DNA from: Sphingomonadaceae bacterium OTU29LAMAA1 | GTDB lineage: Bacteria > Pseudomonadota > Alphaproteobacteria > Sphingomonadales > Sphingomonadaceae | Assembly (NCBI GenBank): GCA_024072375.1 | Contig: CP099617.1 | Coordinates: 3,603,001-3,667,000, forward strand | DNA: 64,000 nucleotides | Direction of reading: 5' to 3' | Shown here: positions 25,904 to 34,686 of the stretch, piece by piece | Layout of the letters: every line of letters starts with the position of its first letter | Numbering within the stretch: position 1 is the stretch's first letter | Translations under genes and position numbers: made by a program | Notes under the pieces: generated by a model | Told to the model about the DNA's origin: nothing | Database searches by the model: none | What the model saw: only the letters and a program-made list of their open reading frames with translations

Positions 25904-27082
25904 TCACAGCACCTCGAACAGACCGGCCGCGCCCATGCCGCCGCCGATGCACATCGTGACGACGACGTACTTCGCCCCGCGGCGCTTGCCCTCGATCAGG
26001 GCGTGGCCGGTCATGCGGGCGCCCGACATACCATAGGGATGGCCGATCGAGATCGCGCCGCCGTTGACGTTGAGCAGTTCGTCGGGAATGCCGAGCGTGT
26101 CGCGGCAATAGAGAACCTGCACCGCGAACGCCTCGTTGAGCTCCCACAGGCCGATGTCGTTCATCGTCAGGCCGTTCTTCTCGAGCAGCTTGGGGATCGC
26201 GTAGACCGGGCCGATACCCATCTCGTCGGGCTTGGTCCCTGCCACCGCCATGCCGACGTAGCGGCCGAGCGGGGCGAGGCCGCGCGCGGAAGCGACGCTT
26301 TCCTCCATCAGCACCGATGCCGATGCGCCGTCCGACAGCTGGCTGGCGTTGCCGGCGGTGATGACGCCGTCCGGACCGACGACTGCCTGGAGCGCCTGAA
26401 GCCCCTCCAACGTGGTGTCGGCGCGATTGCCCTCGTCCTTCGACAGGGTCACGTCCTTGGTGCTGACCTCCTTGGTCAGCTTGTCCACCACGTTCATCGT
26501 CGCGGCCAGCGGCACGATTTCGTCGTCGAACTTGCCCGCGGCCTGGGCGGCGGCGGTGCGCTGCTGCGACTGGAGGCCATAGGCGTCCTGCACGTCGCGG
26601 CTGATACCGTAGCGCTTCGCGACTGTCTCGGCAGTCTGGAGCATGGGCATGTAGATGTCGTCGTGCATCACCATCAGCTGCTTGTCGGGCGCGACGCGCA
26701 TCTGCGGGGTTTGCACCATGCTGATGCTCTCGACACCGCCGCCGATGGCGATGTCCATGCCGTCGACGATGATCTGCTTCGCTGCCGTCGCGATCGCCAT
26801 CAGGCCGCTCGCGCACTGGCGGTCGAGCGACATGCCCGAGACCGACGTCGGCAGACCGGCACGCAGCGCAGCCTGGCGAGCGATGTTGCCGGCCTGATGG
26901 CCCTGCTGGAGCGCGGCGCCGAAGACGACGTCGTCGACCTCGGCGCCATCGATCCCCGCGCGCCTGACGGCATGTTCGATGGCGTGGCCGGCGAGCGCCT
27001 GCGGCGTCGTGTTGTTGAACGCGCCGCGATAGGCGCGGCCGATCGGCGTACGGGCGGTGGAGACGATGACGGCTGAGCGCAT
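25904..27082 (-). CDS. Acetyl-CoA C-acyltransferase (thiolase)
   Basis: A 392-residue thiolase that condenses or cleaves acyl-CoAs in beta-oxidation or PHB synthesis. Nucleophile C90 lies in [14 protein letters not shown]. The active-site His is in [20 protein letters not shown], and the second Cys is in [19 protein letters not shown]. Start ATG 27082 ([15 protein letters not shown]) is the family N-terminus. It lies 31 bp downstream of the MaoC gene on the same strand, and the two form a likely operon in acyl-CoA metabolism. Biosynthetic and degradative forms cannot be separated by eye. Confidence 0.93.
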   Translation of the reverse strand: MRSAVIVSTARTPIGRAYRGAFNNTTPQALAGHAIEHAVRRAGIDGAEVDDVVFGAALQQGHQAGNIARQAALRAGLPTSVSGMSLDRQCASGLMAIATAAKQIIVDGMDIAIGGGVESISMVQTPQMRVAPDKQLMVMHDDIYMPMLQTAETVAKRYGISRDVQDAYGLQSQQRTAAAQAAGKFDDEIVPLAATMNVVDKLTKEVSTKDVTLSKDEGNRADTTLEGLQALQAVVGPDGVITAGNASQLSDGASASVLMEESVASARGLAPLGRYVGMAVAGTKPDEMGIGPVYAIPKLLEKNGLTMNDIGLWELNEAFAVQVLYCRDTLGIPDELLNVNGGAISIGHPYGMSGARMTGHALIEGKRRGAKYVVVTMCIGGGMGAAGLFEVL

Positions 27083-27113
27083 GGTGGATTTCTCTCGGCT
27101 GATGATGGGACGG

Positions 27114-27572
27114 TTAGACGAATATCTGGCTGATCCATTCGGCGATCATCGCGGGTTTCGGCTGCCCTTCGATCTCGACGGTGAATTCATTGGTCTGCTG
27201 GAACTGGCCGGGGCGCTTTTCATCGAATTCGATTAGCTTGAAGCGACCGCGGACGCGGCTGCCGGAGCGGACGGGGGTGAGGAAGCGGACTTTGTTGCCG
27301 CCGTAATTGACCCCCATCTTCACGCCTTCCAACCGCGGCGCATCGGGTACCTTGGACGACAGTAGCGGCATCAGCGACAGCGTCAGGAAGCCGTGTGCGA
27401 TCGTGCCGCCGAACGGCGTCCGCGCGGCGGCGGCCGGATCGATGTGGATGAACTGGTGATCGCCGGTCGCCTCGGCGAACTGGTCGATCATGGCTTGCGT
27501 CACCTCGACCCAGTCGGAGACGGTTTCGGTGCCGATCCTGTCTTTCATCTGGTCGACGGTGATCGTCGTCAC
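27114..27572 (-). CDS. MaoC-family (R)-specific enoyl-CoA hydratase
   Basis: A 152-residue hot-dog-fold hydratase. The catalytic Asp/His pair lies in [19 protein letters not shown], followed by [18 protein letters not shown], the standard MaoC signature. The C-terminal half has [22 protein letters not shown] (in segments). The ATG at 27572 is the first codon. It precedes the thiolase gene by 31 bp. This combination, with phaZ nearby, points to acyl-CoA and PHA turnover, but no specific substrate can be given. Confidence 0.9.
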   Translation of the reverse strand: MTTITVDQMKDRIGTETVSDWVEVTQAMIDQFAEATGDHQFIHIDPAAAARTPFGGTIAHGFLTLSLMPLLSSKVPDAPRLEGVKMGVNYGGNKVRFLTPVRSGSRVRGRFKLIEFDEKRPGQFQQTNEFTVEIEGQPKPAMIAEWISQIFV

Positions 27573-27669
27573 GGGATTCCCCTTCCAACCTATTTGGCGC
27601 TAAACGCGGGGTATTCTGTAGGCGCGGGAGGGTGTTCCTCGCAAGCCTCGACCGACCGAAAGCTTGAAC

Positions 27670-30600
27670 ATGTCCTCTGCCGTAACGTCCGCTGCCCGCA
27701 AATCCATGGCACAACTGTACCGCGCCAGCGAACCCGATGTTCTAAAACCCCTGCTGGACCGTGCGTCGACCGCTCCCGACTCGCGTCAGCGGATCATGGG
27801 ACATGCGTCAGGACTGCTGGCGGACCTGCGCGCGGCGCAGAACCGCGGCTGGGTGAACCAGTTCCTGCAGGAATATCGCCTCAATTCGTCGGAGGGCGTC
27901 GCGCTGCTGAGCCTCGCCGAGGCATTCCTGCGCGTGCCCGATCCGGAGACGGCGGACCTGCTGATCGCCGACAAGCTGGGCGACGCCGATTGGCGCGCGC
28001 ATGCCGGTCGGTCGAACAGCAAATTGGTCAACAGCGCGACTTGGGGGCTGGTCGTCGGGCGCGTGCTGGTGGGCGAGGGGCCGTCCGGGCCGCTGCGTCG
28101 GCTGATCTCCCGCGCGGGAGAGCCGTTCGTCCGGCAGGCGGTCGGCGCGGCGATGAAGATGATGGGCGAGATCTTCGTGATGGGCCGCACCATCGACGAG
28201 GCGATGCGGCGGATGAAGCGCGGTGAGAACAAGGGTTTTACCGCCAGCTTCGACATGCTGGGCGAGGCTGCGCGGACCTATGACGACGCGGATCGCTATT
28301 TCCGGGCCTATGTCGGTGCGATCGATGCGGTCGGCAGCGATCCGGCGGCGGGGCATTCGGTGTCGGTGAAGCTGTCGGCGTTGCATCCGCGGTACGAGGT
28401 GGCGCGGTGGAGCGAGTGCGTGCCGGCACTGACCGAGATGTTGGAGCAACTCGCGGTGCAGGCGGCGGCGAAGAACATCGCGCTGACCGTCGACGCGGAG
28501 GAATCCGAGCGGCTGGAGATGAGCCTCGACATCATCGGTGCGGTCGCGGCGCTGCCGAGCCTGAAGGGCTGGGACGGCTTCGGCATGGCGGTGCAGGCCT
28601 ATGGCAAGCGCGCGCGGCCGGTGGTGGCGTGGGCGAACGGGCTGGACCGCGTGATGAACGTGCGGCTGGTCAAGGGCGCCTATTGGGACAGCGAGATCAA
28701 GCGGACGCAGGTCGAGGGGCTGGCGGACTACCCACTGTTCACGCGCAAGGCGGCGACCGACGTGTCGTATCTGGCGGTGGCGAAGGACATGCTGGCGGCG
28801 GAGAATATCCGGCCGGCGTTCGCCAGCCACAATGCGCTGACGGTGGCAACGATCCTGGAATGGGCCGGCAACAGCCGCGACTTCGAATTCCAGCGGCTGC
28901 ACGGGATGGGCGACGGCCTGTATGAGCGGCTGGTGCGCGAGAACGGCTATCATTGCCGGATTTACGCGCCGGTGGGCGGGCATCGCGATTTGCTGGCGTA
29001 TCTGGTGCGGCGCTTGCTGGAGAATGGAGCGAATTCGAGCTTCGTGCATCAGTTGGCGGATGCGCGGTTGAGCGAGGACGAGATTCTGGCGGACCCGGTG
29101 GCGAAGATCGCTGCGGTCGGCGGCACGCGACATCCGAGCATTCCGTTGCCGAAGGATCTGTTCGCGCCAGGACACCGCAATTCGCGCGGGCTGGATTTGA
29201 GCGATGTGGCGACGCTGGAGGCGGCGGTCGCGGCGGTCAAAAAGCCGCTGCCTCACCCTCACCCTCACCCGTCGCCGGCTGACGCCGTCTCTCCCTCTCC
29301 CGATGGGAGAGGGAAGGGGCCCGCTGCCGCAGGCGGTGGGAAGGGTGAGGGTGAGCGCGTGTCTGCAGCCGTCACCCGCGCGCATGCCGCGTTCCCGGCG
29401 TGGTCGGCCACGCCGGTGGACGACCGCGCCGCCTGCCTCGAACGGCTCGCGGACCTGCTGGAGGAGAATCGCGACCGGTTGATGGCGATCTGCGTGCAGG
29501 AGGCGTTCAAGACGATCCCCGATGCGATCGGCGAGGTGCGCGAGGCGGCGGATTTCTGTCGCTATTACGCCGGCGAGGCGCGGGCGCGGTTGCGCGCGGT
29601 GGAGCTGCCGGGGCCGACCGGCGAGCGCAACATGCTGCATATCGAAGGGCGCGGTGTCTGGGCGACGGTGGCGCCGTGGAATTTCCCGCTGGCGATCTTC
29701 CTCGGCCAGACGGTCGCGGCGCTTGTCGCGGGCAACACCGTCGTCGCCAAGCCTGCGCCGCAGACGCCGGAGATCGCGCGCTTCGCGGTCGAGCTGGCGC
29801 ATCGCGCGGGGGTGCCGGCGGATGCGCTGGTGCTGGTGACCGGCGGGCCGGAGGTCGGCGCTGCGCTGACCGGCGACGTGCGGGTGGCGGGCGTCGCCTT
29901 CACCGGATCGACCGCGACCGCCAAGCGGATCGCGCGGACGCTGGTGCAGGACGACGATCGCCCGATCGTGCCGCTGATCGCGGAAACGGGCGGGATCAAC
30001 GCGATGATCGTCGATTCCACCGCACTGCCCGAACAGGTGGTGGCGGACGTCGTCACATCCTCGTTCCGGTCGGCTGGGCAGCGCTGTTCGGCGCTGCGCC
30101 TGCTGCTGGTGCAGGAGGATGTCGCGGATACCGTCATCCACATGCTGACGGGGGCGATGGATACGCTGCGGCTGGGTGATCCGGGCGATCCGGCGACGGA
30201 CGTCGGGCCGGTGATCGACCGCGCGTCGTACGAGAAGCTGATGGACTATCGTGCGAGTGTGACCGACCGGACGCTCAAGACGCTGGAGGCGCCGGTGGAC
30301 GGGCTGTTCGTGCCGCCGACGCTGGTGAAGCTCGACCGGATCGAGGATCTGGACCGGGAGTGGTTCGGGCCGATCCTGCACGTCGCGACGTGGGAAGCGG
30401 GCAAGCTGTCGGAGACGATCGCGCGGGTCAACGCCAAGGGCTATGGCCTGACGATGGGGCTGCACAGCCGTATCGCGCGCGCGGCGGAGGTGACCGAGGC
30501 GGCGGCGGCGGTCGGCAACCTCTACATCAACCGGTCGATGATCGGCGCTGTGGTGGGGTCGCAGCCGTTCGGTGGTGAGGGGCTGTCGGGCACCGGGCCG

Positions 30601-30717
30601 AAGGCGGGTGGACCGCATTACCTTTACCGGTTCTGCGCGGAGCGGGCGGTGTCGGTGGATACGACCTCCGCCGGCGGCAATGCGACGTTGCTGAGCCTGG
30701 ACGAAGGGGGAATTTGA
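27670..30717 (+). CDS. putA: Bifunctional proline dehydrogenase / P5C dehydrogenase with repeat insertion
   Basis: A 1,015-residue PutA that oxidises proline to glutamate. It lacks the N-terminal ribbon-helix-helix DNA-binding domain. The PRODH barrel covers about 190-450 (VSVKLSALHPRYE; LTVDAEESERLEMSLDI; VRLVKGAYWDSEIKRTQVEG; LHGMGDGLYERLV). The aldehyde dehydrogenase domain starts near 570 (VAPWNFPLAIFLGQTVAALVAGN in segments). Its catalytic Cys is C806 in SAGQRCSALRL, and the Glu lies in PLIAETGGINAMIVD. Residues about 526-562 are encoded by a palindromic intergenic-type repeat placed in the linker between the two domains. The start is ATG 27670; a TTG two codons upstream is possible. Confidence 0.94.
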   Translation: MSSAVTSAARKSMAQLYRASEPDVLKPLLDRASTAPDSRQRIMGHASGLLADLRAAQNRGWVNQFLQEYRLNSSEGVALLSLAEAFLRVPDPETADLLIADKLGDADWRAHAGRSNSKLVNSATWGLVVGRVLVGEGPSGPLRRLISRAGEPFVRQAVGAAMKMMGEIFVMGRTIDEAMRRMKRGENKGFTASFDMLGEAARTYDDADRYFRAYVGAIDAVGSDPAAGHSVSVKLSALHPRYEVARWSECVPALTEMLEQLAVQAAAKNIALTVDAEESERLEMSLDIIGAVAALPSLKGWDGFGMAVQAYGKRARPVVAWANGLDRVMNVRLVKGAYWDSEIKRTQVEGLADYPLFTRKAATDVSYLAVAKDMLAAENIRPAFASHNALTVATILEWAGNSRDFEFQRLHGMGDGLYERLVRENGYHCRIYAPVGGHRDLLAYLVRRLLENGANSSFVHQLADARLSEDEILADPVAKIAAVGGTRHPSIPLPKDLFAPGHRNSRGLDLSDVATLEAAVAAVKKPLPHPHPHPSPADAVSPSPDGRGKGPAAAGGGKGEGERVSAAVTRAHAAFPAWSATPVDDRAACLERLADLLEENRDRLMAICVQEAFKTIPDAIGEVREAADFCRYYAGEARARLRAVELPGPTGERNMLHIEGRGVWATVAPWNFPLAIFLGQTVAALVAGNTVVAKPAPQTPEIARFAVELAHRAGVPADALVLVTGGPEVGAALTGDVRVAGVAFTGSTATAKRIARTLVQDDDRPIVPLIAETGGINAMIVDSTALPEQVVADVVTSSFRSAGQRCSALRLLLVQEDVADTVIHMLTGAMDTLRLGDPGDPATDVGPVIDRASYEKLMDYRASVTDRTLKTLEAPVDGLFVPPTLVKLDRIEDLDREWFGPILHVATWEAGKLSETIARVNAKGYGLTMGLHSRIARAAEVTEAAAAVGNLYINRSMIGAVVGSQPFGGEGLSGTGPKAGGPHYLYRFCAERAVSVDTTSAGGNATLLSLDEGGI
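29248..29355. repeat. Palindromic repeat inside putA linker
   Basis: A 108 bp element, a multiple of three. Its outer ends pair as CCTCACCCTCACCC and GGGTGAGGGTGAG. An inner hairpin is formed by ccctctcccgatgggagagg and a further one by GCCGC...GCGGT. It is read in the putA frame as His-Pro, Asp-Gly and Gly-rich peptide (PLPHPHPHPSPADAV, then SPSPDGRGKGPAAAGGGKGE). A relative with the same GGGGTGAGGG and CTCTCCC modules is intergenic at 63208-63268. Confidence 0.88.
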
Positions 30718-30768
30718 GGGGCAGCAGCGCGAGCCGGGAGACGCTCGCGCCTGCTGCTCTCGCGGGCG

Positions 30769-31179
30769 CTACCAGCGGAACGGAAGGGTCCGACAGTCGG
30801 CGCAGAACAACAACAATCGGCTACGCCCGCGGATCAGCGTGCCGACGCGGAGTTGCTCGATCGTCCAGCGCCCTCTGCTGCCGTCGGTAAAGGTTACCGT
30901 CCCGGATGCCTGACACGGCGAACGATCCAGCGTGGCATCGGCCGCCACGGGATCGACCCGCTTGGCGGTCATCAGGAAACGTCGAACCTGAGGCGCGGAT
31001 GGCCTGAAGCTGCCGCACGAGATACGGTCGCCGTCTTCGGCATACGCGCGATGGCCGACGCGGGAGACGACGAGCGTGCGGATGGCAGGCAATCTGCTGG
31101 CGCAAAGCGGCGGCACCTGCTCCGTTCCGACCGTGCATGCGCCATGTGCCGCCAACGCCGCAAGTAACAGACCTACCAT
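30769..31179 (-). CDS. Exported cysteine-rich small protein, likely immunity protein partner of the adjacent amidase
   Basis: A 136-residue protein with a short signal-like N-terminus (MVGLLLAALAAHGACTVGTE) and six cysteines spread over the chain. Distinct segments are VVSRVGHRAYAEDGDRISCG, PSAPQVRRFLMTAKRVDP, DRSPCQASGTVTFTDGSRGR and LLLFCADCRTLPFRW. The start at 31179 overlaps the amidase-remnant stop by 7 bp (ATGGTAG), a strongly coupled arrangement. The pattern resembles small periplasmic proteins found next to peptidoglycan-amidase toxins; I infer an immunity role from this. Its frame is intact while the amidase is broken. GC is lower than the neighbourhood at its 5-prime side. Confidence 0.6.
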   Translation of the reverse strand: MVGLLLAALAAHGACTVGTEQVPPLCASRLPAIRTLVVSRVGHRAYAEDGDRISCGSFRPSAPQVRRFLMTAKRVDPVAADATLDRSPCQASGTVTFTDGSRGRWTIEQLRVGTLIRGRSRLLLFCADCRTLPFRW

Positions 31180-31635
31180 CGCGCCGTACTCGCCTCTGAC
31201 GGTGTTTTTCGCGACAACTGCGGATGGCGGAACACGTCCGTCATCTGGACGCGGAAGGTCTGCGCCAACTCGCCTACCAGCCACTTCAAAGCGGCGTTCC
31301 GGGCTTCCGTCGTCGTGACGAAGATGCCTGTCTTAGTCGACACCTCCCCCACCAACTCTATGCCGATGCTATCCCTGTTAGCAGGATATCGTGCAGGATG
31401 CGCCTTTTTCATCTCCAGGAGGCTTTCCGTAATCGATGAAAACTTGGCATACCGCGTCATGCCGACGGGCGAGCAATCATGATCGGCCAAGCACCGTGCT
31501 TCCAACTTACCGACCCGTTGGTGAGTATGGCAGCGATGCATTCTGATAGATCGTATCATCCTTGTCGACCAAGACATACTTCTCGAACGTTCTACGAATA
31601 CATAGCTTTGGTGGCCAGAACAACTGGTCAGTCAT
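31173..31635 (-). pseudogene. Frameshifted N-acetylmuramoyl-L-alanine amidase (PGRP/amidase_2-like)
   Basis: Two reading frames together give one amidase. The first runs from ATG 31635: TDQLFWPPKLCIRRTFEKYV, then LVDKDDTIYQNASL. The second frame continues as CHTHQRVGKLEARCLADHDC, then DSIGIELVGEVSTKTG, and ends FRHPQLSRKTPSEASTARW. SIGIELVG and the HP-x-S-x-K-x-P-x-E-A end are hallmarks of the amidase_2 fold; the two His are likely zinc ligands. The frames meet at about 31530-31533, and a lost TG from CTGTGCC would explain it. An in-frame product of about 154 residues would be complete. The segment has about 50% GC, unlike its neighbours, suggesting transfer. Confidence 0.75.
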
Positions 31636-31654
31636 GGCATTGCCGCAGTCCTGG

Positions 31655-32860
31655 TCACTCCTTCACACCGGCTTCCGCTTTCACCGGCACTGCATAGGGC
31701 ATCACCAGCTTCCCGTCCGGCGCGGCGGTGTAGGTCGTCTGAGTCGGGTAGGGGATGCTGATGCCTTCGCTAGCGAAGCGGGTCATGATGCTGACCATGA
31801 TGCGATCGCGCATCGGGTGGGCGGTGGCCCAGTCGTCGCCGGGAATGTCGAACTGAAGCGCAAAGTCGAGGCTGGAGGCGCCGAAATTCTCGAAGCCGCT
31901 GCGGGCGACCTTGCCGCCTTCCGCCTCGACGATCTCCTTCAGCATGTCGGGAATACGGGCGAGGGTTTCCGGGGGTGTCTCGTATGCGGCGCCGATCATG
32001 AAGCCGATGCGGATATGGTCGCGGACGCTGGTATTCTGGATTTCCTTGTCGAGCAGTTGCTTGTTACTGATGACGCGCAACTCGCCGGTGAAGGCGCGGA
32101 TGCGGGTGCTTTTCAGGCCGATCGATTCGATGACGCCGCTGGTGGTGCCGTAGCTGATCTTATCACCGCGGCGGAACGGGCGGTCGAAGATGATCGCGAG
32201 CGCCGCGAACAGGTCGCCGAAGATGCCCTGCGCCGCCAGACCGATGGCGATGCCGCCGACGCCGAGGCCGGCGATCAGGCCGGTGACGTTGACGCCGAGA
32301 TTGTCGAGCACGACGACCAGCGCGACCGCGAACAGCGCGACGGTGACGAGCAGGCGGATCAGGCCCATCGCCGACAGCAATGCCTCGCCGCTGTAATGTT
32401 CGCTGCTGGTACGATGTTCGATCGCGCCGAGGATCAATTCGCGCGCCCAGATCGCCGCCTGGAACACCGAAGCGACGGTCCACAGGAAGTTGACGGTGGT
32501 CGCGACCTGGCTGGGGGCGCCGGCGTAACCGACGACCAGCTTGGCGGCGAGCATGACGATGAAGAAGTTGTTGGTGCGGGTGATCGCGCGGCCGACGATC
32601 GTACCCCAGCCGCGGCGGGGGATGCCCGCCACGCCGTCACCGCTGCCGAGTGGTTTGCCGCAGAGGCGCTCCCCCAGCTTGCGCAGGCCGTGTAACGCGA
32701 CGACGATGATCGCGCCGATTCCGAACGCGATCAGGATCTGCAACCAGTGCGTATGCAACCAGACCTCGCTGGCGACGTACAGGTCGCCGATCTGGTTCTG
32801 CACGTTGTCGGCGTCGAAGATTGGCGCCTTGGCGGCGGCGGTGGTGGTGTTGCTAGCCAT
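31655..32860 (-). CDS. Small-conductance mechanosensitive channel (MscS family)
   Basis: A 401-residue inner-membrane channel that opens under membrane tension. The N-terminal segment HTHWLQILIAFGIGAIIVVAL and three or four further helices precede the pore helix region VNVTGLIAGLGVGGIAIGLA, then AQGIFGDLFAALAIIFDRPF. The beta domain follows with GVIESIGLKSTRIRAFTGE and VISNKQLLDKEIQN. It is somewhat longer than E. coli MscS. It is transcribed from 32860 toward the amidase remnant, with topoisomerase IB 12 bp upstream on the same strand, suggesting cotranscription. Confidence 0.93.
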   Translation of the reverse strand: MASNTTTAAAKAPIFDADNVQNQIGDLYVASEVWLHTHWLQILIAFGIGAIIVVALHGLRKLGERLCGKPLGSGDGVAGIPRRGWGTIVGRAITRTNNFFIVMLAAKLVVGYAGAPSQVATTVNFLWTVASVFQAAIWARELILGAIEHRTSSEHYSGEALLSAMGLIRLLVTVALFAVALVVVLDNLGVNVTGLIAGLGVGGIAIGLAAQGIFGDLFAALAIIFDRPFRRGDKISYGTTSGVIESIGLKSTRIRAFTGELRVISNKQLLDKEIQNTSVRDHIRIGFMIGAAYETPPETLARIPDMLKEIVEAEGGKVARSGFENFGASSLDFALQFDIPGDDWATAHPMRDRIMVSIMTRFASEGISIPYPTQTTYTAAPDGKLVMPYAVPVKAEAGVKE

Positions 32861-32872
32861 GAATACTCTTTG

Positions 32873-33889
32873 TCAGGCGGCCGCCTTCATGTCCGGCAGC
32901 GTCGCGGGCGTACCGGCTTCGAGGAACGCGATGAGGCCGCGTTCTTCGCGGCTGAGGTAACGGGCGGAGCGCGGCAGGCGCAACGCCTTGCGGAATGTGC
33001 TCTGGCCCTGTTTCACAAGCGCGATGAGCGCGGGGTGAACGTAGCTTTTGCGCGCGATGGCGGGGGTGTTGCCGAGGCGCTCGACCACCGGTTCCAGCAG
33101 CGCTTTCAGGCTGAGGTCCGCCTCGGCCTTCGCCAGCGCCTCGAACGCGGTGACGCTGGCGCCCCAGGTGCGGAAATGCTTGGCGGTGAAGTCGGCGCCG
33201 CTCGCGCGCTTGATGTAGTCGTTGACATCGGACGAGGTGACCGGATGCGCGTCTCCGTCGGCATCGACCCAGGCGAAGAGGTGCTGTTCGTCGAGATCCT
33301 GCATCTTCTTCACCGTCGCGGCGAGGCGTTTGTCGGTGACCTTCATGTCCCGTTCCTTGCCCGACTTGCCCTTGTAGCGGAGCTTGAGCGTGTCGCCGCG
33401 GACCGTGCCGTGTTCCTTGCGCAATGTGGTGGCGCCGTAGCTCTCGTTCGCTTCGACATAGGCTTCGTTGCCGACGCGAATGTGGCCGATGTCGAGCAGG
33501 CGGACGACGGCGGCGATCGCGCGGTCCTTGTGCAGGCCGCGCGAGGCGAGGTCTTCCTCGACCCGGGCGCGGACCTTGGGCAGGCAATGGCCGAAGTCGG
33601 CGCATTTTTCGTATTTCGCCGCCTCCTGCGCCTCCCGGAAGCCGGTGTGGTAGCGATATTGCTTGCGGCCCTTCTCATCCCAGCCGACCGCCTGGATGTG
33701 GCCGTTCGGCTTCGGACAATACCAGGCGTCGCGATAGGCGGGCGGTAAACCGACAGCGTTCAGGCGGTCGATCTCGTCGCGATCGGTGATGCGGTCGCCA
33801 TTCGGAGCATAATAGGCCCAGCCGTTGCGCACCTTCTTGCGGGTGATCCCGGGTTTCGAATCGTCGCAATAGGTGATCCGCGTTGCCAC
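32873..33889 (-). CDS. DNA topoisomerase IB (poxvirus/bacterial type)
   Basis: A 338-residue type IB topoisomerase that relaxes supercoils through a 3-phosphotyrosine. The catalytic residues are visible as R130 (VVRLLDIGHIRVGNE), K173 (RYKGKSGKERD), R240 (TAKHFRTWGAS) and Y283 (IARKSYVHPALI). GTG at 33889 is the likely start: it is preceded by AAGGAAG and gives the conserved MATRITYCDD. Bacterial members are scattered and are believed to have been exchanged horizontally. Its stop is followed by mscS after 12 bp. Confidence 0.93.
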   Translation of the reverse strand: MATRITYCDDSKPGITRKKVRNGWAYYAPNGDRITDRDEIDRLNAVGLPPAYRDAWYCPKPNGHIQAVGWDEKGRKQYRYHTGFREAQEAAKYEKCADFGHCLPKVRARVEEDLASRGLHKDRAIAAVVRLLDIGHIRVGNEAYVEANESYGATTLRKEHGTVRGDTLKLRYKGKSGKERDMKVTDKRLAATVKKMQDLDEQHLFAWVDADGDAHPVTSSDVNDYIKRASGADFTAKHFRTWGASVTAFEALAKAEADLSLKALLEPVVERLGNTPAIARKSYVHPALIALVKQGQSTFRKALRLPRSARYLSREERGLIAFLEAGTPATLPDMKAAA

Positions 33890-33946
33890 TCGGCGCTTCC
33901 TTGTCAGCAGGTGATCCGAAAATGCGCGGGGAGGCCGGTGTGTTCC

Positions 33947-33972
33947 GGAACGGGCGGGTGCGGGCGGGGGTT
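33947..33972 (+). promoter_or_regulatory. Candidate sigma-EcfG (general stress) promoter upstream of pfpI-like gene
   Basis: GGAAC at 33947-33951 is followed, after 17 bp, by GGTT at 33969-33972. This matches the alphaproteobacterial EcfG pattern GGAAC-N16/17-(c)GTT. The start codon is 33 bp further downstream, with a typical RBS between them. Confidence 0.45.
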
Positions 33973-34004
33973 GAGGCGAGGTATCCCCACAGGAGTGAAA
34001 CGAC

Positions 34005-34571
34005 ATGGCCGATCTATCCGACGCGCGCGTGCTAATGCTGGCGACCGACGGGTTCGAGCAGGACGAACTGTTCAAGCCACGGCAGGCGTTGCTGGATGCG
34101 GGTGCCAAGGTGACGCTGGCATCGATCAGGACCGACGCGATCACCGGCGTGATCAACGACAGCGACAAGGGCGAGAGCATCACGCCGGACCTGACGCTGG
34201 ATGACGTCGACACGGACGATTACGACGCGCTGGTGCTGCCGGGCGGGGTGGGCAACCCCGACAAGATGCGGTTGCAGGAGCGCGCCGTCGAGATCGTCAC
34301 GGAGTTCATGGAAGATGGCAAGATCGTCGCAGCGATCTGCCATGCGCCATGGCTGCTGGTCGAGGCGGACGTGGTCGACGGGCGGCGGGTGACGAGCTGG
34401 CCGTCGGTGCGGACCGATCTGGAGAATGCCGGCGCGGATGTCGTCGACGAGCAGGTCGTCGTGGACGAGAATCTGATCACCAGCCGCAAGCCGGACGATA
34501 TTCCGGCGTTCAATGCCGCGATCATCGCGGCGCTGGAGGAAGAGTTGGCGGAGGAAAGCGAGGACGCCTGA
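34005..34571 (+). CDS. PfpI/DJ-1 family type 1 glutamine-amidotransferase-like protein
   Basis: A 188-residue protein of the DJ-1/PfpI superfamily, often a stress-linked protease, chaperone or deglycase. The nucleophile elbow is AAICHAPWLL with C112-H113; E18 in DGFEQDEL forms the expected Cys-Glu pair. ALVLPGGVGNPDKMRL and RRVTSWPSVRTDLENAGA are conserved in the PfpI branch. The C-terminus is acidic (EEELAEESEDA). A candidate EcfG promoter at 33947-33972 fits a general stress role. Confidence 0.9.
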   Translation: MADLSDARVLMLATDGFEQDELFKPRQALLDAGAKVTLASIRTDAITGVINDSDKGESITPDLTLDDVDTDDYDALVLPGGVGNPDKMRLQERAVEIVTEFMEDGKIVAAICHAPWLLVEADVVDGRRVTSWPSVRTDLENAGADVVDEQVVVDENLITSRKPDDIPAFNAAIIAALEEELAEESEDA

Positions 34572-34584
34572 CGTCTGGCCAATT

Positions 34585-34686
34585 CCTGCTGAGGCGGGGA
34601 GGTGGGCCGTGCCGCTCGTAACCGCACGTCGCTTGCCTCCCCCTCCGTCAGCCTTCGGCGGCCGCCTCTTCCTTGCGGGGGAGGAA
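34585..34686. repeat. Compound palindromic repeat supplying the end of the acyltransferase gene
   Basis: The element contains cctccccctccgtcagcctt and cggcggccgcctcttccttg, then gcgggggagga, with a partial mirrored left side (ctgaggcggggaggtgggcc). It belongs to the family also seen at 14823-14972 and 20576-20686. The right part is coding: on the minus strand it encodes the last residues of the acyltransferase (PRKEEAAAEG) and its stop at 34648-34650. Confidence 0.75.

Noticed and set aside
27808-30618. A 936-codon frame antisense to putA
   Set aside because: It is a GC-rich shadow of putA with arginine/histidine-rich nonsense composition and no SD or family motifs.
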